From positions 1 to 64,000 of the forward strand of contig NZ_JAJGQH010000003.1 in NCBI RefSeq assembly GCF_020783655.1: 64,000 bases of DNA. Reading direction: 5' to 3'. This DNA is from Xanthomonas melonis. GTDB lineage: Bacteria > Pseudomonadota > Gammaproteobacteria > Xanthomonadales > Xanthomonadaceae. The notes under the pieces are model-generated. The model was not told where the DNA came from. It did not search any database and was given only the letters and a program-made list of their open reading frames with translations. Both the position numbers and the translations under genes were made by a program. Shown here piece by piece: positions 1-8,916 of the stretch; the stretch's first letter is position 1, and every line of letters starts with the position of its first letter.

Positions 1-482
<482 letters not shown>

Positions 483-596
483 CTCAAACCAAGGAGTCTC
501 CGGGAAAGCCGGGGCGGTTCACCTCATGCAGTGCTACACCCTGCGCACCGATGCCCTCGACTGGTCCTTGTTCGCCCACCGTTGCGGGACCTTACG

Positions 597-647
597 CGGC
601 ATGGATGCCGCACAAGAGCCTACAAGGACATACTTACGGGGTGTCCT
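597..647. repeat. Intergenic palindromic element (probably dispersed)
   Basis: The stretch 522-820 has no convincing gene. It contains two small inverted repeats: CGGCAT-GG-ATGCCG (597-610) and AGGACA (625-630) with TGTCCT (642-647). The wording resembles intergenic elements I associate with Xanthomonadaceae genomes, but copy number cannot be tested from one window. Confidence 0.4.
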
Positions 648-820
648 GCGATGGTGGACGGGCAAGGGCCTTGCGGCCAGGCAGCAGATCGACCGCTCCA
701 CGATCGATCTATCGACACCAGTCACTTCGAGACACAGGACAGCTGCGCTGCAATGACGCATTCAAGTCGCAGCGTTGTCGGACGATCAAGCCAGGCCAGG
801 CCAACCTCAGCACCCAGGCA

Positions 821-1294
821 TCAACCCGCTTCGCGCACCCGCGCGGTCAGGCCCTTGAGAAAGGCACGCAGCAGCTGATCGCCGCAGGGGCGGAAATTCT
901 TGTGACCGGGCTGGCGGAACAGTGCGGAGAGTTCCGGCTTGGAAAGCGGAAAGCCGGCACCGGCGAAGATGGCGTGCATGTCGACATCCTTCAGCTCGAA
1001 GGCCACGCGCAGCTTCTTCAGCACCAGGTTGTTGCCGACGCGCGCCTCCAGTGGCCGTGGCGGCTGGCTCTCGTCGCGGCCACGGAAGCGCAGCACCAGC
1101 CCGTCCAGGAAGCGCGCCAGCATCGCATCGGTGCAGGGTTCGAAACCGGGCTCGTCTTCCTTCTTCAGCCAGGCCTGTACCTGCGGCTTGTCGAGCGCGA
1201 ACTGCGGGTCGGCCAGGTGGGTGATCTGCACCACCTTGTCGTCGCTGAGATCGAGCATGTAGCGAATGCTGCGCAGTACATCGTTGTGGATCAT
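821..1294 (-). CDS. yehS: DUF1456 family protein (YehS-like)
   Basis: Cytoplasmic protein of about 157 residues matching E. coli YehS (156 aa) along its whole length. It contains two DUF1456 repeats: NDVLRSIRYML at the start and NNLVLKKLRVAF in the middle, each followed by a short block ending in a conserved motif (KKEDEPGF; FRQPGHKNFRPCGDQLLRAFL). The biochemical role of the family is not established. An ATG at 1294 gives the family-like start; an in-frame ATG two codons upstream (1300) is also possible. It is transcribed alone, with about 160 bp to the purine operon on its upstream side, and has no visible link to it. Confidence 0.85.
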   Translation of the reverse strand: MIHNDVLRSIRYMLDLSDDKVVQITHLADPQFALDKPQVQAWLKKEDEPGFEPCTDAMLARFLDGLVLRFRGRDESQPPRPLEARVGNNLVLKKLRVAFELKDVDMHAIFAGAGFPLSKPELSALFRQPGHKNFRPCGDQLLRAFLKGLTARVREAG

Positions 1295-1428
1295 GACCAT
1301 TCCGGTGCCCCGGCCCGCGGCCGGAAAGCGGCCATTCTACGGGGCTTGCATGAAACCGGCCTGACATGGGGCCAGCGCATCCTGCGCGCCGGAGGCGCGG
1401 CGGGTGGCGTGAGCGTTGGGGCAATGCG

Positions 1429-1445
1429 GCCCCGGCTGCCGGGGC
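1429..1445 (-). terminator. Possible weak terminator hairpin after uraH
   Basis: Perfect 7-bp stem (GCCCCGG / CCGGGGC) with a 3-base loop, 13 bp past the uraH stop. No T-run follows on the minus strand, so termination activity is uncertain. Confidence 0.3.
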
Positions 1446-1457
1446 GCCGCAGCGCGC

Positions 1458-1790
1458 TCAGCTGCCGCGATAGGTGGAATAGCCGTACGGGGAAAGCAGC
1501 AGTGGCACGTGGTAGTGGCCATCGTCAGCGATGCCGAACGCGATCGGCACCACGTCCAGGAAGGGTGGATCGGCCAGCGCGGCGCCGTTGGCGCGCCAGT
1601 AGCCGGCCACCGCGAATTCCAGCCGGTAGTGGCCCGGTGCCAGGGTCAGGGCGGCCAGCGCCGGGCAGCGCCCGTCCGCATCGGTGACCGCTTCCAGGCG
1701 CAGCGCCTGGCCGGCGAACAGGCGCAGCGACACGCCGGCTGCGGGACGTCCTCGCGCGGTGTCCAGCACGTGGGTGGATAGCGTGCTCAT
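1458..1790 (-). CDS. uraH: 5-hydroxyisourate hydrolase
   Basis: Transthyretin-like enzyme of 110 aa, the usual family length. It hydrolyses 5-hydroxyisourate (HIU), the product of urate oxidation, to OHCU. The N-terminal signature LSTHVLDTARGRPA and the C-terminal tetrapeptide YRGS, which separates HIU hydrolases from true transthyretins, are both present. It is the last gene of the seven-gene urate operon. Its ATG overlaps the stop of hpyO by four bases (ATGA), implying translational coupling with the enzyme that makes its substrate. No export signal is visible, so the reaction is cytoplasmic. Confidence 0.95.
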   Translation of the reverse strand: MSTLSTHVLDTARGRPAAGVSLRLFAGQALRLEAVTDADGRCPALAALTLAPGHYRLEFAVAGYWRANGAALADPPFLDVVPIAFGIADDGHYHVPLLLSPYGYSTYRGS

Positions 1791-3208
1791 GCCACCGCCT
1801 GGGACGGCTGTGGCCATTGGCCGACGAATTCGGGTTGGTCGTAGGCCAGGTAGCCATCGACGATGGCCTGGCGGTCGTCCAGGAACAACTGGTCGGCCAC
1901 CGCGCGTGCCAGCCGTGGCAGCGCGACCTTGAGCCCGGACAGGGCCGCGGCCGAGGGGCCGTGATTGATCAGCGCCGAGTAGTTGAAGGCGAACAGCCCG
2001 TGCAGCAGGGCGGCATCTTCCGGCGCGCGCGGCAGCAGCTCGAAACCCGGCCCGAGGTAGGGGTGCGCGTCCAGCACCGCATTGGCCTGGCCTGGCGGCG
2101 GCTGGTAGCGGTCGGCCCAGCAGGCGATGCGCCCGGACAGCGCGGCCAGTTCCGGGCGCAGCTGCGGGTCGGTGACCAGCCCGGTGGCGATGGCGAGGAA
2201 ATCGAAGCGGTGTTCGCCCTGCGGCGTGCGCACCACCACCGCGCCATCGCGTTCGGCCACCTCCTGCCACGGTGCACCCGCATGCAGTGCGAAGCCGGCA
2301 TGCGCGCAGGCGCGCTGGAAGGTGTCGTTGGTGGGAGGTTGGTTGTGCGCGAAGAAGCTGGCCATCATGCGGTACTTGTCCGCATCCGGCAGGGCGAGAA
2401 AGCGCGGGATGATGCCGGCCTGTTCCATATGCCGGAACGGGTTGATGCGCGGCAGTTCGCTCCGCCGGACGAACACCTCCGCGCAGGCCACGCCCTGTTC
2501 CAGCGCGAAGCAGGCATTGTCGAACGCCGAGGCGCCGCCGCCCAGGATCCCCACGCGCCGGCCGGCCAGCGCGGCGTAGTCGATGGGGCCGGAGGTATGC
2601 GCGTAGCGGTGCGCGGGCAGGGCGCGGGCGATCCACTCGGGGACTACCCACTGGCCGCCACCCTGGATGCCGGTGGCCAGGATCAGCTTGCGCGTCAGCA
2701 GCGGCGCGCCCATCGCCAGATGCAGGCGGTGGATGCCCGGCGCCACGTTGGGCTCCACCCGCACCAACCGGGTCGCATTGCGCACCGGCAGCCGCAACAC
2801 CGCGCGGTACCAGCGCAGATAGTCCATCCAGGCGCCGCGCGGGATCTTGTCCAGCGCGTCCCAGCCGGCGCTGCCGTGCTGCGCCTCCCACCACGCGCGG
2901 AAGGTGAGCGACGCGATGCCCAGATCGATCGAGGTGATCTGCTTGGGCGTGCGCAGCGTCTGCATGCGCGCATAGGTCACCCACGGGCCTTCCTGCCCGG
3001 CCGGGTTTTCGTCGATGACCAGCAGGTTGTGCACGCGCTCGCGTTGCAGCGCGAACGCCGCGCCCAGGCCGCTCTGCCCGGCGCCGACGATGATGGCGTC
3101 ATAGACATGCCCGGCCGGATGCACGCGCGGGGCCACCCAGGTCTCGCCGCCGTGGGCCAGGCGTTGCAGGTCGCGGGCGATCTCGCGTTCGAGGTGGGCC
3201 AGGCTCAT
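1787..3208 (-). CDS. hpyO: FAD-dependent urate hydroxylase (HpyO type)
   Basis: Flavoprotein of 473 aa. An N-terminal FAD-binding Rossmann motif (DAIIVGAGQSGLGAAF, from about residue 37) and an internal NAD(P)H-binding motif (GRRVGILGGGASAFD) give the two-dinucleotide layout of flavin monooxygenases, not the PHBH-like fold of Klebsiella HpxO. Position is decisive: it sits between uraD and uraH, where urate oxidase activity is needed, and no uricase or HpxO homologue is in the window. HpyO from X. campestris is the characterised non-homologous urate hydroxylase, which uses NAD(P)H and O2 to form 5-hydroxyisourate. The start overlaps the uraD stop by four bases. The substrate assignment rests on family and context. 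Confidence 0.85.
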   Translation of the reverse strand: MSLAHLEREIARDLQRLAHGGETWVAPRVHPAGHVYDAIIVGAGQSGLGAAFALQRERVHNLLVIDENPAGQEGPWVTYARMQTLRTPKQITSIDLGIASLTFRAWWEAQHGSAGWDALDKIPRGAWMDYLRWYRAVLRLPVRNATRLVRVEPNVAPGIHRLHLAMGAPLLTRKLILATGIQGGGQWVVPEWIARALPAHRYAHTSGPIDYAALAGRRVGILGGGASAFDNACFALEQGVACAEVFVRRSELPRINPFRHMEQAGIIPRFLALPDADKYRMMASFFAHNQPPTNDTFQRACAHAGFALHAGAPWQEVAERDGAVVVRTPQGEHRFDFLAIATGLVTDPQLRPELAALSGRIACWADRYQPPPGQANAVLDAHPYLGPGFELLPRAPEDAALLHGLFAFNYSALINHGPSAAALSGLKVALPRLARAVADQLFLDDRQAIVDGYLAYDQPEFVGQWPQPSQAVA

Positions 3209-3696
3209 GGCAATGCCTCCAGACGAAGCTGCACGATGCTGCCGATCTCGGCGAGGGCGGTGGCGATTTCCTCGCGGCGCGTCGCCTCCAGGCGGCGTTC
3301 CAGCGCGGCGAGGATGCCGGCCTTGTCGTGCAACCGCACGCAGATCACGAACGGAAAGCCGAAGCGATGACGATACGCCTGATTGAGCGCGTGGAAGCGC
3401 CTGAACTCGGCTTCGCTCAGCCGATCCAGGCCTGCCGAGGCCTGCTCTGCAGCCGAGGTGGCGGTGAGCGTGCGATCGATCGCCGCCTTGCCGGCCAGTT
3501 CCGGATGCGCACGGATCAGCGCGACCTGATCTTCCGGCGAGGCCTCGTAGACGACCTGCATCAAGCCGACATGCACATCGTCGAACGGCCGCCGCCGCAC
3601 CGCGCGCTCGACCACCCAAGGCGAATGCTCGAACAGGTCGCGGTAGCGCGCCACGAAGGCGGCATCGTCCAGAACGCGGTCGTCGACCACGCTCAT
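3205..3696 (-). CDS. uraD: OHCU decarboxylase
   Basis: Protein of 163 aa, normal for UraD. It decarboxylates 2-oxo-4-hydroxy-4-carboxy-5-ureidoimidazoline to (S)-allantoin, the last step of uricolysis. The conserved catalytic-His motif RAHPELAGK is near residue 64 and FGFPFVICV near residue 113. It overlaps hpyO downstream and the hpxZ-like gene upstream by four bases each, so the block is one translationally coupled unit. Cytoplasmic. Confidence 0.95.
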   Translation of the reverse strand: MSVVDDRVLDDAAFVARYRDLFEHSPWVVERAVRRRPFDDVHVGLMQVVYEASPEDQVALIRAHPELAGKAAIDRTLTATSAAEQASAGLDRLSEAEFRRFHALNQAYRHRFGFPFVICVRLHDKAGILAALERRLEATRREEIATALAEIGSIVQLRLEALP

Positions 3697-4088
3697 GCGT
3701 GCGTGCCCTGCAGCGAGACGTGCGCGGCCACCACCTTCCAGCCATCGGCAAAACGCACCCAGCTCTGACTTTGCCGCCCGCGCGCACTGCTGCCCTCGCG
3801 AACGAATTCTGCATGCGTGGTGGCGAAATCCTGGCCGAAGCCATGCACCTGCACCTGCGTCAGCCGGCGCTGCGGCGAGCCACCGCGGCCGATGCGAAAC
3901 GCGCGGATCGCGTCGATGCCGTACAGCACCTCGCCCACGCCGTAGCGCACGGTGCTGGGCGCTGCATGAAACAGCGCATCCATCGCGGCGATGTCATCGC
4001 GCATCAAGGCGTCCTCGTAGGCGTGGAAGGCCGCGCTCACCTGCGCGATGACCTCGGGCAGATCGATCTGCGCTGCATCGATGCTCAT
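3693..4088 (-). CDS. hpxZ: HpxZ/AtzH-like protein (DUF3225)
   Basis: SnoaL/NTF2-like protein of 131 aa. In Klebsiella the homologue HpxZ is encoded with the oxalurate-degrading HpxWXY genes; in atrazine degraders the related AtzH is linked to AtzE/AtzG. Its reaction there is poorly defined. The block YEDALMRDDIAAMDALFHAAPSTVRYG is typical of the family, and WVRFADGWKVVAAHVS forms the C-terminal strand. The start at 4088 was chosen because it gives the four-base overlap with puuE seen at most junctions of this operon; the frame stays open seven codons further upstream. The likely partners (HpxW- and HpxXY-like) are 8 kb away in a separate unit. Confidence 0.75.
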   Translation of the reverse strand: MSIDAAQIDLPEVIAQVSAAFHAYEDALMRDDIAAMDALFHAAPSTVRYGVGEVLYGIDAIRAFRIGRGGSPQRRLTQVQVHGFGQDFATTHAEFVREGSSARGRQSQSWVRFADGWKVVAAHVSLQGTHA

Positions 4089-4975
4089 GCCGGATGCACC
4101 TGCAGCCAATGGCGGGCGATATCGATCCGGCGCGCCACCCAGGCGTCGCCGCTGGCCAGCACGTGATCGACGAAACGGGCCAATGCCGCCGCGCGCGCCG
4201 GTTTGCCGGCGATGCGCCCGTGCAGGCCGATGGAGAGCATGCGCCCGCCCTCGCTACGCAACTGCTCGAAGCCATCGCGCAGGTAACGGAAGAACGGCTC
4301 GCCATCGGCGAAGCCGTTGTAGGCGACGAATTTCATGTCGTTGGCATCCAGCGTATAAGGCACGACCAATTGCGCACGGCCGTGGCGGGTGTCGTAATAC
4401 GGCAGGTCGTCGGCATAGCTGTCGGCGTCGTAGACGAAGCCACCTTCCTCGGCGATCAGTCGCGCGGTGTTCGGGCTGGTGCGGCCCTGGTACCAGCCCA
4501 GCGGCCGGCTGCCGGTGACGCGGGTGTGCACGGCGATGGCCTCGGCGATGTGCGCGCGCTCGATGTGTTCGGACACCTGTTGATAGTCGATCCAGCGCAG
4601 CCCATGGCTGGCGATTTCCCAGTCGGCCGCCTGCATCGCCGCCACCGCGTCCGGGTTGCAGGCCAATGCGCTGGCCACCCCGAACACCGTCACCGGCAGC
4701 GCGCGTGCGGTGAAAAGCCGATGCAGCCGCCAGAAGCCGGCGCGGCTGCCGTATTCGTACAGGCTTTCCATCGCCATGGCGCGCGCGCCGGGCTGTGCCT
4801 GGGCGCCGACCATCTCCGACAGGAAGGCCTCGGAGCCGGCATCGCCGTTGAGCACGCAGTTCTCCGCGCCTTCTTCGTAATTGACCACGAACTGCACCGC
4901 GATGCGTGCGCCTCCGGGCCAGTGCGCCGGGGGCGGCGTGGCGCCGTAGCCGACCAGGTCGCGCGCGGCACTCAT
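4085..4975 (-). CDS. puuE: Allantoinase, polysaccharide-deacetylase type (PuuE)
   Basis: Protein of 296 aa in the NodB-like polysaccharide deacetylase family. The PuuE subgroup hydrolyses allantoin to allantoate and is unrelated to the metal-dependent AllB allantoinases. Visible markers are FVVNYEEGAE near the start, DWEIASHGLRWIDY in the middle (the metal-site His region) and LSIGLHGRIAGKPARA near the C terminus. It lies between the ureidoglycine transaminase and hpxZ-like genes, with ATGA overlaps on both sides, which fits a role between OHCU decarboxylase and allantoate amidohydrolase. Cytoplasmic; no signal peptide. Confidence 0.9.
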   Translation of the reverse strand: MSAARDLVGYGATPPPAHWPGGARIAVQFVVNYEEGAENCVLNGDAGSEAFLSEMVGAQAQPGARAMAMESLYEYGSRAGFWRLHRLFTARALPVTVFGVASALACNPDAVAAMQAADWEIASHGLRWIDYQQVSEHIERAHIAEAIAVHTRVTGSRPLGWYQGRTSPNTARLIAEEGGFVYDADSYADDLPYYDTRHGRAQLVVPYTLDANDMKFVAYNGFADGEPFFRYLRDGFEQLRSEGGRMLSIGLHGRIAGKPARAAALARFVDHVLASGDAWVARRIDIARHWLQVHPA

Positions 4976-6228
4976 GCCGCCGGCTCCGCGTGCCAGGCGG
5001 CCAGTGCCGCTTCCACCGCCAGGCCTGGCGTGCAGGCGTAGCCTTCTGCCCGCAGCACCGCCTCCAGTGCGGCCAGGGTGATCAGCACCTTGTGCTTCAT
5101 CGCGTTGTAGCCCATGGCGCCGATGCGCCAGATCCTGCCTTGCAACGGCCCGAACGCGGTGCCGATCTCGATCTCGAAGTCTTCGCGCATGCGTCGCCGC
5201 ACCGCATCGTTGTCGATGCCCGGCGGAATCACCACACCGGTGACGTTGGTCATGCGGTGCGCGTCGCTGCCGAACACCTCCAGCCCCATCGCGCGCACGC
5301 CCGCACTCACCGCGCGGCCGGCAGCGGCGTGGCGGGCGAAGCGCGCATGCAGGCCTTCCTGCAATGCAACGCGTGCGCATTCGCGCGCGCCGTACAGCAT
5401 GGTGGTGGCTTCGGTGTGGTGATTGAGGCGCTTGTCCGACCAGTAATCCATGATCATGGCCAGGTCGAAATAGTTGGACGCGATGCGCGGGCCACGGCCA
5501 TCGGCGATGTCGGCGCGCACGATGCCGCGCTCGACATGCCGCCGCGCGAAGATCGCCTCGGCCGCCTGTTCGGACACGGTGATCGGCGCCGAGCCGGACG
5601 GCCCGCCCAGGCATTTCTGCAGGCCGCCGGTGACCACGTCCACGTCCCAGCGGTCGCTGGCGATCTCCATCCCGCCGATGGTCGCGGTGGCATCGACATA
5701 ACTCAGCGCACCGGCTGCGCGACACAGCGCGCCCAGGCCATCGAGTGGCTGCGCCATGGTGGTGGAAGTATCGCCGTGCACGGTGGCCACCAACGCGGGC
5801 GCAACGCGTTCGATCGCCTCGCCGATCGCCTCCAGCGGCACCACCTCGCCCCACGGTGCTTCCACGCGGTGCACCTGCGCGCCCAGGCGTTGCAGGATCT
5901 CGGTAAGCAGCAGCCCGAAGCGGCCGAAGTCGATCACCAGCACGCGATCGCCCGGCTTCACCAGCGACACCAGCGCCGCCTCGATGCCGGCGCGTGCGGT
6001 GCCGTCGACCAGGAACGTCCAGCGGTTGTCGGTGCCGAACAGCGGCCGGTATAGCGCCATCACCTCGTTCATGTAGCCGGTCATTTCCGGATCGAACTGC
6101 CCCAGCAGGTCGGCCGCCATCGCGCGCAACACGCGCGGATGCGCGTTGACCGGGCCCGGTCCCATCAGCAGCCGCTGTGGCGGATCGAGTTCGGCGAAGG
6201 TGTGCAGGTGGCGCAGGTCAGGCGACAA
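4972..6228 (-). CDS. pucG: Ureidoglycine-glyoxylate aminotransferase-like class V transaminase
   Basis: PLP-dependent class V aminotransferase of 418 aa. The PLP lysine lies in TGGLQKCLGGPSGSAP; the N-terminal motif LLMGPGPVNAHPRVL and the VDATATIGGMEIASD block are typical of the serine-pyruvate/ureidoglycine branch. In this context it probably moves the amino group of (S)-ureidoglycine to glyoxylate, giving an oxalurate-type product and glycine (HpxJ in Klebsiella). A TTG start at 6228 is preferred: GGGAG lies seven bases upstream, and the position gives an 11-bp overlap with allC. The next ATG is inside the conserved GPGPVN block and would truncate the fold. Confidence 0.85.
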   Translation of the reverse strand: MSPDLRHLHTFAELDPPQRLLMGPGPVNAHPRVLRAMAADLLGQFDPEMTGYMNEVMALYRPLFGTDNRWTFLVDGTARAGIEAALVSLVKPGDRVLVIDFGRFGLLLTEILQRLGAQVHRVEAPWGEVVPLEAIGEAIERVAPALVATVHGDTSTTMAQPLDGLGALCRAAGALSYVDATATIGGMEIASDRWDVDVVTGGLQKCLGGPSGSAPITVSEQAAEAIFARRHVERGIVRADIADGRGPRIASNYFDLAMIMDYWSDKRLNHHTEATTMLYGARECARVALQEGLHARFARHAAAGRAVSAGVRAMGLEVFGSDAHRMTNVTGVVIPPGIDNDAVRRRMREDFEIEIGTAFGPLQGRIWRIGAMGYNAMKHKVLITLAALEAVLRAEGYACTPGLAVEAALAAWHAEPAA

Positions 6229-7525
6229 GGAAATCTCCCAGCTGTTCGATGAAGTGGCGCATGACCGCCAGTGCGACCTCGGCATCGGCCGGGTCGACGT
6301 GTTCGTCCGGATGGTGGCTGATGCCGCCGGCGCAGCGCACGAACAGCATCGCGGTGGGACACAGCGCGGCCATCGTCATCGCATCGTGGCCGGCGCCGGA
6401 GACCAGGCGCCGCGGGCGGATGCCATGCGCCGCCACGGCCTGTTCCAGCCGGTCGATCAGTGCCGGTGCGCAGGGGCTGGCGGCGAGGGTCTGCAGCGGC
6501 TCGATGGCGACGGCGACGCCGCGTGCGGCGCCGATGCCGGCCAGCGCATGTGCGATGTCGCGCACTGCGGCATCGCGGGTGGCGTCATCGCCGGCGCGGA
6601 CATCCAGCGTGCAGTCCACGCGGCCGGGCACCACGTTGATCGCACCGGGAGCAACCTGCAGTCTGCCGACGGTGGCCACCAGATCGTTGCTGCCATCGCG
6701 CGCGATGCGTTCGATCGCCAGCAGTGCGTCGGCCGCGGCGCTCAAGGCATCGCGACGCAGTGCCATCGTGGTGGTACCGGCATGCCCGGCGCGGCCTTCA
6801 AACCGCAGCGCAAAACGCCGCTGTGCGGCGATCGCAGTGACAATACCCACCGGCAGGTCTTCGGCTTCGAGCACAGGGCCTTGTTCGATATGCGTTTCCA
6901 GATACGCCAGCACGCTGCCAGGTGCGCGCGCGGCGTGGTGGATCTGCGCGATGTCCAGATCCCATTGTGCCAACGCGCTGGCGACATCGATGCCGGCCGC
7001 GTCGCTCAGCGCCAGCGCGCCCGGATCGAGCGTGCCGGCCACCGCGCGGCTGCAGAACATGGAGGCCGGGAAGCGCGAGCCTTCCTCGTCGCCGAACGCA
7101 ACGACCTCGATGGCGAAGGGCAGCCGGCGCGCCTGCGCCTGCAGCGCAGCGACGCACTCGATCCCGAGCAGGATGCCGAGCGGGCCGTCGTAGCGCCCGG
7201 CGTCGCGTACGCTGTCCAGATGGCTGCCGACCAGCAGCGCCGGTGCGTCTGGCCGCACCGCCTCGTAGCGGCCGATCAGATTGGCTGCGGCATCCAGCCG
7301 GACCTGCATGCCGGCCTGGCGCATCCACTCGCCCACCTGCGCGACTGCGGCGCGGTAGGCGGGGCTGAGCCAGGCGCGGAACAGCCCGGTCGGCGTGTCG
7401 CTGTACGGGGCGACGCCGAGTTGATCGCAACGCGCCACGGCACGCGCGCCGCCGGTACAGGCGTGGTCGGCGGCAGGCAATGAGAACGGCGCGGCAGCAA
7501 GCATCGACGGGACCGGTGAGGCCAT
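6218..7525 (-). CDS. allC: Allantoate amidohydrolase (M20 family)
   Basis: Protein of 435 aa in the M20/Zn-exopeptidase-like hydantoinase-carbamoylase family. It converts allantoate to (S)-ureidoglycine, CO2 and ammonia (HpxK/AllC). Metal ligands are visible in GSHLDSVRDAGRYDG (His, Asp), GDEEGSRF (Glu pair), ETHIEQGP and SHHPDEHV near the C terminus. The N terminus may start at the ATG at 7525 or seven codons later. It is the first gene of the urate operon, so the order on the minus strand is allC-pucG-puuE-hpxZ-uraD-hpyO-uraH. A good promoter candidate lies 48 bp or more upstream. Confidence 0.9.
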   Translation of the reverse strand: MASPVPSMLAAAPFSLPAADHACTGGARAVARCDQLGVAPYSDTPTGLFRAWLSPAYRAAVAQVGEWMRQAGMQVRLDAAANLIGRYEAVRPDAPALLVGSHLDSVRDAGRYDGPLGILLGIECVAALQAQARRLPFAIEVVAFGDEEGSRFPASMFCSRAVAGTLDPGALALSDAAGIDVASALAQWDLDIAQIHHAARAPGSVLAYLETHIEQGPVLEAEDLPVGIVTAIAAQRRFALRFEGRAGHAGTTTMALRRDALSAAADALLAIERIARDGSNDLVATVGRLQVAPGAINVVPGRVDCTLDVRAGDDATRDAAVRDIAHALAGIGAARGVAVAIEPLQTLAASPCAPALIDRLEQAVAAHGIRPRRLVSGAGHDAMTMAALCPTAMLFVRCAGGISHHPDEHVDPADAEVALAVMRHFIEQLGDFLVA

Positions 7526-7572
7526 CGAGACGCCGGAGACGGCCCAATGGCAGGCGAACGGGGAACGGTTCG

Positions 7573-7639
7573 ACTATAGGGAGCCGGTCCTGTCGCCATC
7601 AAAGAGTTTTTTCGCGCGCTCGCGCTGCAAAAAATGCAA
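7573..7639 (-). promoter_or_regulatory. Urate-operon promoter with LysR-type operator
   Basis: On the minus strand: a LysR-type dyad TTGCA-TTTTT-TGCAG (7625-7639), then TTGATG (-35, 7597-7602) and TATAGT (-10, 7573-7578) spaced by 18 bp. The dyad is centred about 65 bp before the predicted transcription start, where LysR regulators normally bind. The same arrangement occurs before the Rieske operon (22188-22253) with identical spacing between dyad and TTTGAT box. Confidence 0.7.
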
Positions 7640-7789
7640 CACGGGATTGGTGGTTTCTGGATCGGGGTTCGCGGCGGATTGCCGGCCAGCGGTGTGCCTG
7701 CGTGATCCGGCGATGGCACCAGGCGGACGTGCTGCGGTCCGGCGAATATCAAGTGCCGTCACGTCCGATCAGCGACAGCCCGACACGCG

Positions 7790-8689
7790 TCAGGGCTGCT
7801 CAAGCACCTGCCGCAAGGCCTGGACACACTCGTCGACGAAGCGACGCACCTTGGACGAGCCGCGGCGTCCTTGCACGTGCACCACATGCACCGGTTCGGG
7901 CGCGATCTCGAACGCGTCCAGCACGCAGGCGAGCCGACCGCTGCGCAGGTGATCGCGCACCTGGTAGGACGGCACCTGGATCAGCCCCCAGCCCTGCAGT
8001 GCGGCGTGGATGGCGGCGCCGGAAGCGTTCACGCTGAGCCGAGCGGCCACGTCCACCAGCTGCTCGCGCCCGTCCACCCGGAACGGCCAGCGTGGTGCGC
8101 GTTCGGCCGATGAGATCGCCACGGCCGTATGGTGGATCAGGGCATCCGGATGCGAGGGCATGCCATGCGTGCGCAGATAGCCGGGCGTGGCGCAGACCAT
8201 CCGGCGGACGGTGCCGACCGGGATGGCGGTCAGCGACGAATCGGGCAGCGCGCCGATGCGCACGGCGACATCGATGCCTTCGTCCAGCAGCGCCATCACC
8301 CGATCGAGCAGGATGGCGCGCACCTGCACCTGCGGATAGCGCTCCAGGAAGCGGGTGACCACCGGCATCACATGCAGGGTGCCGAACATCTGCGGTGCGG
8401 TCACCGTCAGCAAGCCGCTGGGTAGCGCGTGCAGGCCGGCGGCACGGTTCTCGGCATCCTCCAGCTCGGCCAACAGACGCCGGCAATCGCTGGCGTACTG
8501 CTGGCCGGCATCGGTCAGTCGCATGGTGCGGGTGCTGCGCACCACCAGCAGCACGCCGAGGCGGTGCTCCATCTGCGCGATGGTGCGCGTGACCGTCGCG
8601 GTGGAAATGCCGAGGTGACGCGCCACGCCGGCAAAGCTGGGGTGGTCGGCAATCGCCGCAAATAGCGTCATTTCCTGGATGCGATCCAC
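7790..8689 (-). CDS. LysR-family transcriptional regulator
   Basis: Protein of 299 aa from the GTG at 8689. N-terminal winged helix (FAAIADHPSFAGVARHLGIS, then the recognition-helix region TATVTRTIAQME), then a substrate-binding domain. GTG was chosen because an AGG lies five bases upstream and the product then starts like other members (VDRIQEM). Longer alternatives at 8713 (ATG) and 8722 (TTG) lack a spaced ribosome site. It is divergent from the alpha/beta hydrolase gene at 8917, the usual layout for a LysR regulator and its target. It also lies upstream of the urate operon on the same strand, but the shared operator found there points to the other LysR (22274). Confidence 0.9.
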   Translation of the reverse strand: MDRIQEMTLFAAIADHPSFAGVARHLGISTATVTRTIAQMEHRLGVLLVVRSTRTMRLTDAGQQYASDCRRLLAELEDAENRAAGLHALPSGLLTVTAPQMFGTLHVMPVVTRFLERYPQVQVRAILLDRVMALLDEGIDVAVRIGALPDSSLTAIPVGTVRRMVCATPGYLRTHGMPSHPDALIHHTAVAISSAERAPRWPFRVDGREQLVDVAARLSVNASGAAIHAALQGWGLIQVPSYQVRDHLRSGRLACVLDAFEIAPEPVHVVHVQGRRGSSKVRRFVDECVQALRQVLEQP

Positions 8690-8916
8690 CGCTGCCTCGC
8701 CTTCGCCAACCATCCTCGACAAGGCGCAAAGCCTAGCAGCCCGCCGTGACCGGACTGCAGACGCGAGCGCACCGCATATCGGTCAGCGAACGCGACCACC
8801 GGGCGCAGCATTGCGTGCCGCGCAATGCTGCATTGAGCCGCACGGTGGTTCCCGCGTCCGGATGCCACGTCTAGCATGGCCGGCAATCCACCGGATCCGC
8901 CTGGATCGGCATCGAC

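Noticed and set aside
1817..3370. 517-codon plus-strand frame inside the urate operon
   Set aside because: Antisense shadow of hpyO caused by high GC; His/Arg-rich with no domain.
8690..8722. Upstream TTG/ATG starts for the LysR gene
   Set aside because: No correctly spaced ribosome site; the GTG at 8689 has one and gives the usual LysR length.
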